Assembly (NCBI GenBank): GCA_945873585.1
Contig: CAMCDO010000002.1
Coordinates: 1 to 38,125 of the forward strand
Reading direction: 5' to 3'
DNA length: 38,125 nucleotides
DNA from: Verrucomicrobia subdivision 6 bacterium
GTDB taxonomy: Bacteria; Verrucomicrobiota; Verrucomicrobiia; Methylacidiphilales; Verrucolacustridaceae
Position numbers and translations under genes: made by a program. Positions 1 through 9,457 of the stretch are shown here, in pieces. The notes beneath the pieces are model-generated. The model was not told the DNA's origin, made no database searches, and saw only the letters and a list, made by a program, of their open reading frames with translations. The first letter of the stretch is position 1. Each line of letters begins with the position of its first letter.

Positions 1-447
1 GAGACCCTCGACGCCACCTTCAGCTATCCCGATAGCCAAAAAGTCGCCCCTGCCCGCATCGACTCAACTTCTCCTCGTACCGCCATGATCACCGACCAAG
101 TCGAAATCAAGGGAACCATGGCTTTCGATGGCGCCCTCGAATTTAACGGCACCTTTGAAGGCGAAATTATTTCTGAAGGCACTCTCACCATCGGCTCAGA
201 AGCTGTCATCAAAGCCGAAATTCAGGCCGCCAAGGTCATCATTCGCGGCAAAGTTCAGGGTAATATCACCGCCACCGACTCCGTTGAGGTTTGCGATCAA
301 GCCGAACTCTTTGGCGATGTCCGTAGCTCGAAATTTATTTTGTCGGAAGCAGCCACCTTCCGCGGTCGCTCCGATCCGATCGAAGGCAAAGCGGCTGCGC
401 CAGAGTTCTCTCCTGTCTTCCGTCGCCTCTCAACAAAATCTAAATAA
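1..447 (+). CDS. Bactofilin-family protein, 5'-truncated by window edge
   Basis: ORF 85..447 (VEIKGTMAFDGALEFNGTFEGEIISEGTLTIGSEAVIKAEIQAAKVIIRGKVQGNI, bactofilin beta-helix repeat pattern). The same frame is open to base 1 (ETLDATFSYPDSQKVAPARIDSTSPRTA-M), so the true start is probably upstream. Confidence 0.8.
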   Translation, partial: ETLDATFSYPDSQKVAPARIDSTSPRTAMITDQVEIKGTMAFDGALEFNGTFEGEIISEGTLTIGSEAVIKAEIQAAKVIIRGKVQGNITATDSVEVCDQAELFGDVRSSKFILSEAATFRGRSDPIEGKAAAPEFSPVFRRLSTKSK

Positions 448-456
448 TTTCGTAGG

Positions 457-1149
457 TTACGCCGCGGATGTCCCGGCTTGCGCGCGAATCTGGGCTCCAC
501 TTTCGGCCGTCAACTCAGCAAAAATCATCATCTCCGCTACCACCTTCCCTTTCGGCCCCACTTCTACTAAGCCCACAAAACGAGCACTTCCGCAGCGTAA
601 CTCCCCATCAATCCTCCCCTCCTGAAATACCAAAGGTCCACTGCACTCTAAACTCGATCCCACCTTAATCTCTAATCTCCCTCCGGTTGCTCCAGCTCTC
701 ACCTTAGCCTGTCCTTCCACCTGCAACCAATCCGCTGCCTCCAAAGCACCACTCGACCTACCCCTCAAAATAATATAAGCCGCCCGCGCTTTTGCCCCGC
801 CAAAGTTTCCCTTCGGCCCGATGGTCAACTGCCCCTCCAAACTGAGATTCCCTAAATGCTCCCCCACAATCTCACGGTGCCCCAACTCCAAATGTCGCCC
901 GCACGCTAAACAGTTCGACGATTGTGCTTCCTCCGCCACCATCTGCATCTCCCCACAATCAGCACAAGTCAGCTCCCGTTTTTTGACAGCTAACCTTTTC
1001 GCTCTACGTCGCCCCACCCCACTCCTTGCGGTTGCTTGGATATAGGAACCGCATCCTCGACAAGCTGTCGAAATGAAGTTTTCCGACTCCATCTGCTTCT
1101 GCCCGCACTCAGGACACTCCACCTCTACTTTTGCAATTACCTCCGCCAT
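457..1149 (-). CDS. Bactofilin-domain protein with two N-terminal zinc-ribbon (CxxC...CxxC) motifs
   Basis: CPECGQKQ...CRGCGSY and CADCGEMQ...CLACGRH, followed by a bactofilin-like repeat (LSLEGQLTIGPKGNFGGAKARAAYIILRGRSSG). Start MAEVIAKVEVECPECG at 1149 preferred over 1200 because it lies 4 nt after the upstream gene's stop. Confidence 0.75.
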   Translation of the reverse strand: MAEVIAKVEVECPECGQKQMESENFISTACRGCGSYIQATARSGVGRRRAKRLAVKKRELTCADCGEMQMVAEEAQSSNCLACGRHLELGHREIVGEHLGNLSLEGQLTIGPKGNFGGAKARAAYIILRGRSSGALEAADWLQVEGQAKVRAGATGGRLEIKVGSSLECSGPLVFQEGRIDGELRCGSARFVGLVEVGPKGKVVAEMMIFAELTAESGAQIRAQAGTSAA

Positions 1150-1153
1150 AACC

Positions 1154-1498
1154 TCAGCTTCCCACCGACAACTCTCCCTTAAAATCAGCTCCTGGCTCAA
1201 TCCGTAACGCCTTTCCCTTACACCTCGTCCTCAAAATTGCTTGAGGCCCAAGCCAAACCTGTCCCCGCCCGTCTATCCCCCCATCTACCCTTCCCTCCAG
1301 TCGCACATCTTGACCCTCTACAAAACCGGATACCACCGCCTCCGCCGCAAGCACAAGCTTACCTGATGCACGCACATTTCCTTTCACCTTTGCCCGTATC
1401 ACCCCATCCCGCCCCAGCTTAACATCCCCCATAATCTTTAACCCGTCCCCAGCCAAGGCGGGGTTTGCAGTCGCACCACTCTCTAAATCACTCATCAA
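1154..1498 (-). CDS. Bactofilin-family protein
   Basis: 114 aa; GLKIMGDVKLGRDGVIRAKVKGNVRASGKLVLAAEAVVSGFVEGQDVRLEGRVDGGI is bactofilin-like. Confidence 0.75.
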   Translation of the reverse strand: MMSDLESGATANPALAGDGLKIMGDVKLGRDGVIRAKVKGNVRASGKLVLAAEAVVSGFVEGQDVRLEGRVDGGIDGRGQVWLGPQAILRTRCKGKALRIEPGADFKGELSVGS

Positions 1499-1887
1499 CT
1501 AAAGATGGATCGCAACCAGAACCCATTCAAAGAAAATCCGCTTACCTCTCCACATCCTTACCTTCCCTCCCCAATCCCTAGGTCGCCTACGCTCAAACCT
1601 CAAAACTCTTTAAACCCACATTCTCACACTTTAACTTTCTCACCCTAATACCCATGGCGCGTCTGCGTCCCGCACATGCGGGAGCGGTCTCTCCGAGAAC
1701 GCCTGCGTTGAATTCCCCCGCGTAAGCGGAAATCCATCCCCGCGGGACAAGTAGCGAGATTGCGCGGGTGCGTAAGCACCCAAGCCCTCGAACCCGGAGG
1801 GGTAACCGCAAAGGTCATGGGCGGGTGTCAGGGGACCAATGGGCGGGGGTAGGTCCTAGGGGGCCAATACTTATTTTGTTCGCTCAA

Positions 1888-1922
1888 CGAGGCGGCCTCG
1901 GAGATGCCGCCGCTACCTAAGC
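1888..1922 (-). repeat. 35-bp dispersed repeat, copy A (inverted relative to 17822..17856)
   Basis: Reverse complement is GCTTAGGTAGCGGCGGCATCTCCGAGGCCGCCTCG, identical to 17822..17856; contains GGCGGC/GCCGCC hairpin arms. Confidence 0.85.
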
Positions 1923-2095
1923 CTCCTACTTCGAAACTACGTTCCCACATTCTACCCTTCGCACACTCCTACATTCTCACATCTAGAATCCCTTCGCGCT
2001 CCGCGTCTGCGCCCCGACCCGCGTCGGGGCTTTGCGGACTTAGCGCGAGGAATCCCCTCCACCAATCGCTAATTGCAGGTCGTAAATATTGGAAG

Positions 2096-3337
2096 TTACT
2101 TTTTCTTCTCCTTTTTCTCCTTCTTGTCTTGTTTGGCTGGTGCTGTGACTGCACTGGTCTTGGTAGCACCGACCTTCACGTAGCCTAGTGGCGGAGGAGC
2201 ATCTCCGCCCTCCCCACGCCCTATCGCCTCGATGACTTCCATCACCTCCGGACTAGGGCTTACACCTGCTCGTGTCATATAACTCAAAAGCAGTACCACA
2301 TTGATCTGACGAGCCCGGGGATGATCATGCCCCTTCGCCGTCTTAATGGCCTTCAACCAGTAGGTGTTGGCCTTTTCCTTTTCCCCCGCCTTCTCATAAC
2401 CCTCCGCAATCGCCATCATGGCTTCAGGTTGGAAGAAAAACGCAATGAGATCGGGCTTGGCCGAAGCCAATTCGAGGCAACGCATGGCTTCCGGCTTATC
2501 CCCAGTGACCAGGAGGGCCAACGCTGCATTGCGAAGTCCTAAAGCATACCCTTCCGTGCGGGGATCCAGCGACTGGGCCAGTTCCATTGATTCCCGTGCC
2601 GCCACGGTACCCTCACCCACCAAGCCACTCTCATAGGCTGCGATAGCCAGACGGGACCAACACTCCGTAGCCGTCCCGGGATCAGCGTTGGGAATCAGAC
2701 GCTCAATCAAACCATAAAGATCCACCTTGGCCGCTCGTGTAGCAGTGGGATTTTTGAAATGATAAAGAAGTACCCGAACCGTAGGACTGATAGCTTCTTG
2801 ACGCATTTTTTTATCCTCAGGAATCTTTTCCTGGGAATTACGAGCCAACTGCGCAGCCTGCAGGAGATTAGCTGCGAACTCCTTTTGGGTGGGATCTAAG
2901 ATGGCATCCATACGCGTGCTGGCCTGCGTAACCTTACCCAAACGCATTTCAGCTCCAGCCAAATAGGCGTTCCTTAGTCCCTTATCAGAATCGGTAAGAA
3001 TCCAGGTATCTGCATCGGCCCATCGGATCAACTGCTTGGCCTGGTTCGCATACCCGTTGTTCGCTGCATCCCAAGCCAGCGTGGAGAGTGCCAACCCACG
3101 TTGGGCTCCCCCAATCTCTTGAGCTTCCTTCATGGCGGTCTCATAATCATGAAAATCCCCGGCCTGACGCAATAATTGAATGCCAAGGAGGTTCCGGGCC
3201 TCGTCATTTCCGGAAACAAGCTGGTTCTTGTCCCAGGCCAAAGAAAGGGTTGCGGGTATCTTTCCTTCAGGAAGAGGCGGGCGACAACCAACTGCCAAGA
3301 CCGCAAAAAGCATGACTAAGAGTGTGTATTTATTCAT
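2096..3337 (-). CDS. TPR-like lipoprotein, Lys-rich C-terminus
   Basis: MNKYTLLVMLFAVLAVGC lipobox; alpha-helical repeat sequence (AMRCLELASAKPDLIAFFFQPEAMMAIAEGYEKAGEKEKANTYWLKAI); ends KKEKKEKKK. Confidence 0.7.
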   Translation of the reverse strand: MNKYTLLVMLFAVLAVGCRPPLPEGKIPATLSLAWDKNQLVSGNDEARNLLGIQLLRQAGDFHDYETAMKEAQEIGGAQRGLALSTLAWDAANNGYANQAKQLIRWADADTWILTDSDKGLRNAYLAGAEMRLGKVTQASTRMDAILDPTQKEFAANLLQAAQLARNSQEKIPEDKKMRQEAISPTVRVLLYHFKNPTATRAAKVDLYGLIERLIPNADPGTATECWSRLAIAAYESGLVGEGTVAARESMELAQSLDPRTEGYALGLRNAALALLVTGDKPEAMRCLELASAKPDLIAFFFQPEAMMAIAEGYEKAGEKEKANTYWLKAIKTAKGHDHPRARQINVVLLLSYMTRAGVSPSPEVMEVIEAIGRGEGGDAPPPLGYVKVGATKTSAVTAPAKQDKKEKKEKKK

Positions 3338-3359
3338 TTTGTCTTATCCTGGAAATGAA

Positions 3360-3385
3360 GCGGGCCGGTCTTGCGACCGGCCCGC
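3360..3385 (-). terminator. Strong hairpin, candidate terminator of the upstream secreted-protein gene run
   Basis: gcgggccggtc-ttgc-gaccggcccgc: perfect 11-bp GC-rich stem with 4-nt loop, just downstream of the stop at 3412 and before the gene starting at 3337; only a weak T-run follows. Confidence 0.65.
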
Positions 3386-3411
3386 CTCTTCAAACGTGTT
3401 AGATACGATAA

Positions 3412-6171
3412 TTAGAGAGGCGTGACCCGCACGAAGGTCAGGCCGGAACGGGCCAGATTCTTCGAAATGTTTCCCCCATTACCTGTCTCAGTAGAGAAAG
3501 GCAGGTAAGTTTTGTTATCGCTCGAAACTTCGATGCTGTACTGGATGAGGTTGGCACCGGTGAAGTTGGCGATCACATTTCCGGAACCGTCCCGAGTGAG
3601 GGACACATTAGGAACAACCACATTGTTTTCGGCAAACACGCCCAGCTGATCGGCCAAGGACCAACCCTTTTGCCAATTGAAGTCGCGGAATGCCCCACGG
3701 AAGGTGTTCGCAACAAAGAAGTTGCCTCTGTTAACAGTCACCGAAGGCTGAACGCCCGTAGTAGCTCCTGCAGCGACAGCAATCGAGGCGCGAGGATCCG
3801 TTCCGTTAGAACGTTCCGCGACACCTGCAGCAAGAATTGGATTAACACCGTTAAGACGACCATTCGAGCCTGTGCTGGTCACCACATCCGTGGCAACAAA
3901 TAGGTTGTTGAGACCAGTAGCCAGCATTTTGTCGACTGCAAAACCATTGTTAATAGTGCTACCACCTGACGATGTACGACCGCTCGTCGTGGGGAACATC
4001 GCGGCGCCTGTCGAAGTATAGTTCGCGACAGTAGGAGTAGCTGTAGTTCCACCACCACACTTGGACCAAGTATTATAAGCAATTACCCCAGATGGTTCAC
4101 CAGCAACCGTCGGGACAAACGGGGAAACCACAATCCTGCGACCTGAAGAACTGCTTGTCGCCTGGTCCTGAATCGCGCCTGAGGGAGATTCAACAAAGAC
4201 GGAACTCAGAATCTTACCACCAGCGTTATCTTTGAAGTTGGGACCAGCACGATCCTTAGGGAAAGTGCCTTTGCAGTTATATCCCACACCAATCGCAGTC
4301 ATATTGAAGTAGGTGAACTCCGTTCCAGGATAGGTGGCATTGGATATAGTGTTTGGATCCTCATTTCCGTCATTCTCAGTCAGATTATCCCCAATATTTC
4401 CGGAAGGCCGACCTGTATCCGCGTTGAAGGAGCGAGTATTATTTTGGAGAATGGATAGGAACTGACCATAGCCACGGTATCCCTGATCCGAGTCAAAACA
4501 GTCGTCCCCACCGAAATTCGCCGCGCAATACCTCAGGTTATTATAACCAGCGAACATTTCATAGTCGTCGTCGGCATTACCGAAGACCTCGAGATATTCG
4601 CTGACTGTGGCACTACCGACCGCACCATAGGTAACTCCGTTGATCTCGTTGTTTGGCGAGGCAATAAAACCGCCAAATGAAAACCGGCAGAACCTAATAC
4701 ATCCACTGTTGTCATTAGGGTTGGTACCACCATAAATTCCACCGCTGTAAGTCGCCCGGGCAACGGCATCATCAGCTTCTAGCCCGTAGACCGCACCGTC
4801 GATCGCTTGGAAACCTTCGATGAAGTTAGCACCGATTCCACCTTTCACCGGGATCGCAGATGGATCGGAAACCGCACCTGCTACTGAGCAAGTCGCGGTC
4901 GCTTGGGTAGTTGCGTTCCCATCCGTGATTGTCAGAGTCGGAACTGTCCCCATCGTCAAAACTCCACCTGCGCCTGGAAGCTTGACGACTACCCCATAAA
5001 GAGTGGTAGGAGCTAGCCGCATCTTGACGACTGGCAGAACCGTGCAGGTCGTGCTGCCGACAGCCGCGCCAGGTAACGTATTGTTACCAGTCAGGTAACC
5101 ACTGGTATGAGAATATTTGAAGGCTACCTGAGCGCCGCTAAACCCGTTAGCAGTCAAGAACGGATCTGTGTCCTTTTTGGTAGGCACATTGTACTGCAAA
5201 CCTGCAGTCGCAACAGGAACAGCTGTGATTTCCCAGTAATCGTCACCACCTGTGGCAGTCGCATCAGCAGCGCTTGTGCCCGTACCGGCGAAAACAGTGT
5301 CTATTCCATTGTTGTAAGAGACCGTAGGAATACCAAGAACAGTTTTAGTTGCAGTTCTGGAGCCGTCTGCAGGAGTTGCTACAAATGATGGTTTAGAACC
5401 AGTGAATTTTCCACCATTTGAGATATAGGTAGATGCTACGCCAACTGGATTGAAGAGGGCCTCTAAGCTATAGTTCTTGGCATCGCTAAAAGTAAATGTC
5501 GGATTTTCAGTGTAGCCGGAGCCAGTCGTGTTGATAGCCACCTGCAGATTGCCTGCAGCACCAGTCGGAGCACCGAAACCAACGGGCGCCCTGCCCAAGA
5601 CGATCAAACCACCCCATTGGCCATCGACGCCATGCGCAGTAAAGGAGGAACCGGCTAAAACGGTGTTATACCTCGCAGCTTCAATTGCTATTTCAGCGTC
5701 AGTCTTAGTAACCCCGTTTAACGTGTTGGGAATGGTTTTAATTCCACCGGAAGTGAACGGGTCACCCCATGAGGTAAAGCAAATCGGGGATTCTGCGGTG
5801 CCTTGAGCCACGATTTGTGCGCCTCGGGTAATGATCAGACAGCCCACATCGGCCGGATTAAGCGTGCTCGTACCACCAGTAGTCGAGGGCTCGCCACGGA
5901 TAATGGTTCCTGGCTCAATAGTCAAAGTGGCGGGAGATTCCACAAAGGTCAGGTTGTTCAAGATGTAGACCGTATCTGATGTCCAACGCTGGTCCTGGGT
6001 GATGACGGTAATACGATTGGCGAGAGGGCCGGTTGTTCTAGTAAGGTTACCGTCAATTTCACTGACGTTTTGAAAGTAATACCCGTTCCTGAATGTCCGA
6101 GTATCGGCTGCCTGAGATGAGCCCACCGCTAGGATCAATCCGAGTGTAATTTTGATGAGGTTGTTTTTCAT
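3412..6171 (-). CDS. Large secreted beta-helix-like surface protein (919 aa)
   Basis: Signal peptide MKNNLIKITLGLILAVGSSQAA; motifs NNLTFVESPATLTIEPGTIIRGEPS...LIITRGAQIVAQGTAESPICFTS and SEYLEVFGNADDDYEMFAGYNNLRYCAANFGGDDCFDSDQGYRGYGQFLSIL match a recurrent family of parallel beta-helix surface proteins known from Bacteroidota, Proteobacteria and Verrucomicrobiota. RBS-like AAGGAA before ATG. Confidence 0.75.
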   Translation of the reverse strand: MKNNLIKITLGLILAVGSSQAADTRTFRNGYYFQNVSEIDGNLTRTTGPLANRITVITQDQRWTSDTVYILNNLTFVESPATLTIEPGTIIRGEPSTTGGTSTLNPADVGCLIITRGAQIVAQGTAESPICFTSWGDPFTSGGIKTIPNTLNGVTKTDAEIAIEAARYNTVLAGSSFTAHGVDGQWGGLIVLGRAPVGFGAPTGAAGNLQVAINTTGSGYTENPTFTFSDAKNYSLEALFNPVGVASTYISNGGKFTGSKPSFVATPADGSRTATKTVLGIPTVSYNNGIDTVFAGTGTSAADATATGGDDYWEITAVPVATAGLQYNVPTKKDTDPFLTANGFSGAQVAFKYSHTSGYLTGNNTLPGAAVGSTTCTVLPVVKMRLAPTTLYGVVVKLPGAGGVLTMGTVPTLTITDGNATTQATATCSVAGAVSDPSAIPVKGGIGANFIEGFQAIDGAVYGLEADDAVARATYSGGIYGGTNPNDNSGCIRFCRFSFGGFIASPNNEINGVTYGAVGSATVSEYLEVFGNADDDYEMFAGYNNLRYCAANFGGDDCFDSDQGYRGYGQFLSILQNNTRSFNADTGRPSGNIGDNLTENDGNEDPNTISNATYPGTEFTYFNMTAIGVGYNCKGTFPKDRAGPNFKDNAGGKILSSVFVESPSGAIQDQATSSSSGRRIVVSPFVPTVAGEPSGVIAYNTWSKCGGGTTATPTVANYTSTGAAMFPTTSGRTSSGGSTINNGFAVDKMLATGLNNLFVATDVVTSTGSNGRLNGVNPILAAGVAERSNGTDPRASIAVAAGATTGVQPSVTVNRGNFFVANTFRGAFRDFNWQKGWSLADQLGVFAENNVVVPNVSLTRDGSGNVIANFTGANLIQYSIEVSSDNKTYLPFSTETGNGGNISKNLARSGLTFVRVTPL

Positions 6172-6216
6172 TTTATTTTTCCTTGTTTAATTTTTCGGTT
6201 GTTTTGATTTTGAAAG

Positions 6217-6900
6217 TTAGACGGCCTGCCGGCGGAGGCGGAGAGCCCCCAGCCCGAGTGCACCCACTACCAGCAAGGTGGTGACGGAAGGTTCCGGCAC
6301 GGCAGCGGCAGTGATTGAGTTGGCTGTCTGCGTACCGAAGATCAACTGACCATTATCGGCGTCCAAAGCGAAGTCAACGACGGGATCCCCAGTGTTGGCG
6401 AGGAAGTTCATTGCGGAACGAATAAGAATAGCATTGTTGGCCCCAGAAGCGGTCCAATTGGCCAATGCATCGGTCCAAGCGGAGTCTACCGAAGCCAAAG
6501 CCAAGATGTAGGCATCCTGACCGGCAAACTGGCCTGCAGCTACGGTGTAAGAACCAGTGATTCCGTTTCCGACGTTGATATTGGATCCACGGAGACCGTT
6601 ACCGGTATCTCCGACGAGAGAACCATTGCTGATACCAAAACTGGCCAAAGGACGGAAAGAATTCAGCAGGCTGGACCCGCCTGCCTGTACATCAGACAGG
6701 GAAAGGAGGGTACCATTGGCTTCACTGCCAAAATTACCAATCCAAACACGACCAGTTTGGTTAAGAGGACTGAGAGCCGTCGGCAGATTGACTTCGAGAT
6801 CGGCATAGAGAGTGTAACTCATATTGACCGCGTGGGCCGAACCGATGTTGAGGATGAAGCCAGCGACAAGGGCCAGCAATTTGATTGTGTTGTTTTTCAT
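6217..6900 (-). CDS. Secreted PEP-CTERM sorting-domain protein
   Basis: Signal peptide MKNNTIKLLALVAGFILNIGSAHA; C-terminus AVPEPSVTTLLVVGALGLGALRLRRQAV (VPEP + TM + Arg cluster). Confidence 0.85.
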   Translation of the reverse strand: MKNNTIKLLALVAGFILNIGSAHAVNMSYTLYADLEVNLPTALSPLNQTGRVWIGNFGSEANGTLLSLSDVQAGGSSLLNSFRPLASFGISNGSLVGDTGNGLRGSNINVGNGITGSYTVAAGQFAGQDAYILALASVDSAWTDALANWTASGANNAILIRSAMNFLANTGDPVVDFALDADNGQLIFGTQTANSITAAAVPEPSVTTLLVVGALGLGALRLRRQAV

Positions 6901-6926
6901 GTCTGTTTTTTTCCTTTGGGTTTAAT

Positions 6927-8045
6927 TTACGAATTCTTAGCGCGGAAAAACATTCGGTTTTTCCAAGCATTCACATAATCACCAGAAGAGGTAAAGGTGG
7001 CAGCAAACGTCCCCGTCACACCGGTTTGAACTGTAATAGTGCTCCACGTGGCAGCACTCAGTTCGTTCTTAAACTCAATTGTGTAGCTAGCGTTGGGATT
7101 GCCGACAAAATTGTGAATGACCGAAGTCTGGCCAGCATTTAAAACGGGCGTGCCTAACGATGCCACGCGTAACGTTGTCGAGGCATATGCGGTAAGCGGG
7201 CGAACTTCGGTGGCGAGTGCGTAATTGGAGTTCCCTGCCTGAGAGGCGGTGATCTCGACAGGACCAGCTCCAACAATTGTGACAACATTCCCTTGGACCG
7301 TGGCCACAGCCAGATTGGATGAACTATAAGTCACAGGCAAATCGCTCGACGCCGTGGCGCCCAAGGTGAACGAATCACCAACGCTCTTGGAGGGCAGTGT
7401 GCCAAAGGTGATTGTTTGAGGCAAAGTGGCCGCACCTGGAGCGGAAGCGAGTTGAACCCCGCTTTGAGTAACCGAACCTACCAGCGCTGCCATATTAAAG
7501 GTGAAGGTCTCGGTGCTACCGACTGTGGTGTCTATGGCAATGGTTTCTCCAGGTAGCCGCAGGGGATCCCTGGGCATGTAAAAATCTGTTCCCTCTGGTA
7601 GGGCCCAAGTGAAAATTCCTAGCTGGTCAGAACCGCTTGTCATCACAAGGAAAGCCCTGTTTAGAGCCAAGGCATTATCAATTTCATCTATTACTGTAAC
7701 CCCATCGGAATCGTAAACGTAAGTCGTGTCTACAGCGGTATAATCACCATCAAATAAATAGGAGTTTCCACCCGTGTAGGAGAGCTGAGCTATACTTATG
7801 AAACTGCTTGAGAGATTTGAGCGGTTGATTGCACTCCAGTTGGTTGGGACAGAACTGAACCACCCCAACTGGAGGGTTGTTGCCCCCGAGGTAGACAAGA
7901 CTGTCCCTGTCGAACTCGTAGCGCCAAATGCATTTTCCCAATCAACAAGCAGTTCTATGTTGGCTGCTTTGGCACCCGACAAAGGACAGAAAAAACTTAA
8001 GATGGCGTAGAGCGCTATCCGGGATTTCTTTCTAAGATTTGTCAT
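6927..8045 (-). CDS. Secreted protein with bacterial Ig-like domain
   Basis: Signal peptide MTNLRKKSRIALYAILSFFCPLSGAKAA; Ig-like segment QTITFGTLPSKSVGDSFTLGATASSDLPVTYSSSNLAVATVQGNVVTIVGAGPVEITASQAGNSNY. Confidence 0.7.
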   Translation of the reverse strand: MTNLRKKSRIALYAILSFFCPLSGAKAANIELLVDWENAFGATSSTGTVLSTSGATTLQLGWFSSVPTNWSAINRSNLSSSFISIAQLSYTGGNSYLFDGDYTAVDTTYVYDSDGVTVIDEIDNALALNRAFLVMTSGSDQLGIFTWALPEGTDFYMPRDPLRLPGETIAIDTTVGSTETFTFNMAALVGSVTQSGVQLASAPGAATLPQTITFGTLPSKSVGDSFTLGATASSDLPVTYSSSNLAVATVQGNVVTIVGAGPVEITASQAGNSNYALATEVRPLTAYASTTLRVASLGTPVLNAGQTSVIHNFVGNPNASYTIEFKNELSAATWSTITVQTGVTGTFAATFTSSGDYVNAWKNRMFFRAKNS

Positions 8046-8086
8046 TTGCCCCTTTCTTATCGTTGATCCGCTTGGAATTTAATGGG

Positions 8087-9079
8087 TTATTTGGTGATCA
8101 CCTGAGGCGCAAAGGCGATATTTTCCCTGACCTTGTTGACGATCAGGAATGCATCCCCTACTCCGAGAATCTTGTCGTCCGAAACAGCGCCCCCTGTGGA
8201 TTTCACAAAGTTACTTCCGTTGTTGTGGTAGGAAACATACCTGCCCCCCTCAAGGAAGCGTAGGCTGTCCGCACCAGCTGCGTTAGCGCCCTTGGTGAGA
8301 TACTTGGCCAAGTCTGATTGCGCCAAAGTAACCGCAGCGGGATATGGATTGGCAACGATCGTGCCGCTGGTTCCTTCAAGAGTGATCTGGCTACGGGCTC
8401 CACGATATTCACCCACCAAGTTGATGGTCTTGGCCAAGTTGGCCTTAAAGGCAAAGCCGGATCCGAGCGTAACTCGTACATGTGCGCGATTTAGACCAGT
8501 AGCACCGCGGTTGCTCTCCAAACGCCATCCGAAATTTCTCTGGTAGAAAAAGCGATTCAGAAGACCACTCGAGGAAAGCACGGAAATAACGTCAGATACT
8601 CCTACCGCGCTTCCGCTTTGCAACCCGGCTCCTCCTGGGAACAAGGAATCCAAGGTATGATCCAAGCGGAGGACAAAAGTGGTATCGGCGGTGAGCGCAG
8701 GCAAACTTCCAATTACGGTCGCCGTGCTTCCGCTGAAAGCAGTTACCTGCTTGATCAGACCGGTGGAGGGACCGCTTGTGAATTCCACAATGTAGTGGTT
8801 ATCCGATGCTGGGGCCAGTTCAGCCGTGCCCACTTCGCTCACTGCGGAATAGGAGCCGAAAGTATTCACACCAAACGCCGTGAAGCTAGTGGCTCCGGAA
8901 ATGACATCAGAGGCTACTTCGCCCTTGAGGAGGACTGGGCGGGCTAGGAATACGCCGACAAGTTTCGTTTGGCCCGCGGCTATGGCCACGGGGAGGTTGA
9001 GGTAAGCAGTGCCGACATCGGCAGCCTGCAAGGGCAACGCGAGGGCGGATAGTACGAGGATAAGGTTACGAATTTTCAT
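8087..9079 (-). CDS. Secreted protein of a verrucomicrobial repeat family (TIGR02597-like); paralog of 11812..12870
   Basis: Start MKIRNLILVLSALALPLQAA (ATG at 9079) chosen over 9133. Shared blocks with 11812..12870: VGVFLARPVLLKGEV, HTLDSLFPG, SDVISVL...GWRLESNRG. Confidence 0.65.
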   Translation of the reverse strand: MKIRNLILVLSALALPLQAADVGTAYLNLPVAIAAGQTKLVGVFLARPVLLKGEVASDVISGATSFTAFGVNTFGSYSAVSEVGTAELAPASDNHYIVEFTSGPSTGLIKQVTAFSGSTATVIGSLPALTADTTFVLRLDHTLDSLFPGGAGLQSGSAVGVSDVISVLSSSGLLNRFFYQRNFGWRLESNRGATGLNRAHVRVTLGSGFAFKANLAKTINLVGEYRGARSQITLEGTSGTIVANPYPAAVTLAQSDLAKYLTKGANAAGADSLRFLEGGRYVSYHNNGSNFVKSTGGAVSDDKILGVGDAFLIVNKVRENIAFAPQVITK

Positions 9080-9457
9080 ATTGGTGTTTTCTCCTTGGTT
9101 TATTTTTGTTGAAGCCAAAATCTGTTTCGACATGCAGAAAAAGTACTCAGTAATATTTTTTCCGCTACTGGTTTATTGTAACGTTTGTGTGACAAAAATA
9201 CTGCCCAAGTGGAAATATAATCATTGATTGGCAATGACTTGCGTTTTTTTATCTAAAAATGGCATATTTTCGTCACACAAGACTGACCTACTTTTGTCTC
9301 AGTCTCTTGCTGAAAACGCCGAAAAGTTCCGATCTTTACAAATTTCTAATGATGCCTTTTATCCACGCTGAATGAGTCCGTTCGTAGGATTCAAAATGAC
9401 ATCATATTGTCACAAGCCACCCTTTGACCTTTCGGAAAATGAGACTTACCTAACTAC

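Noticed and set aside
1593-2188. ORFs 1593..1811 (-), 1904..2188 (+) and 1969..2169 (-)
   Set aside because: They run through intergenic repeat/palindrome sequence, lack protein-like composition and RBS, and partly overlap the lipoprotein gene.
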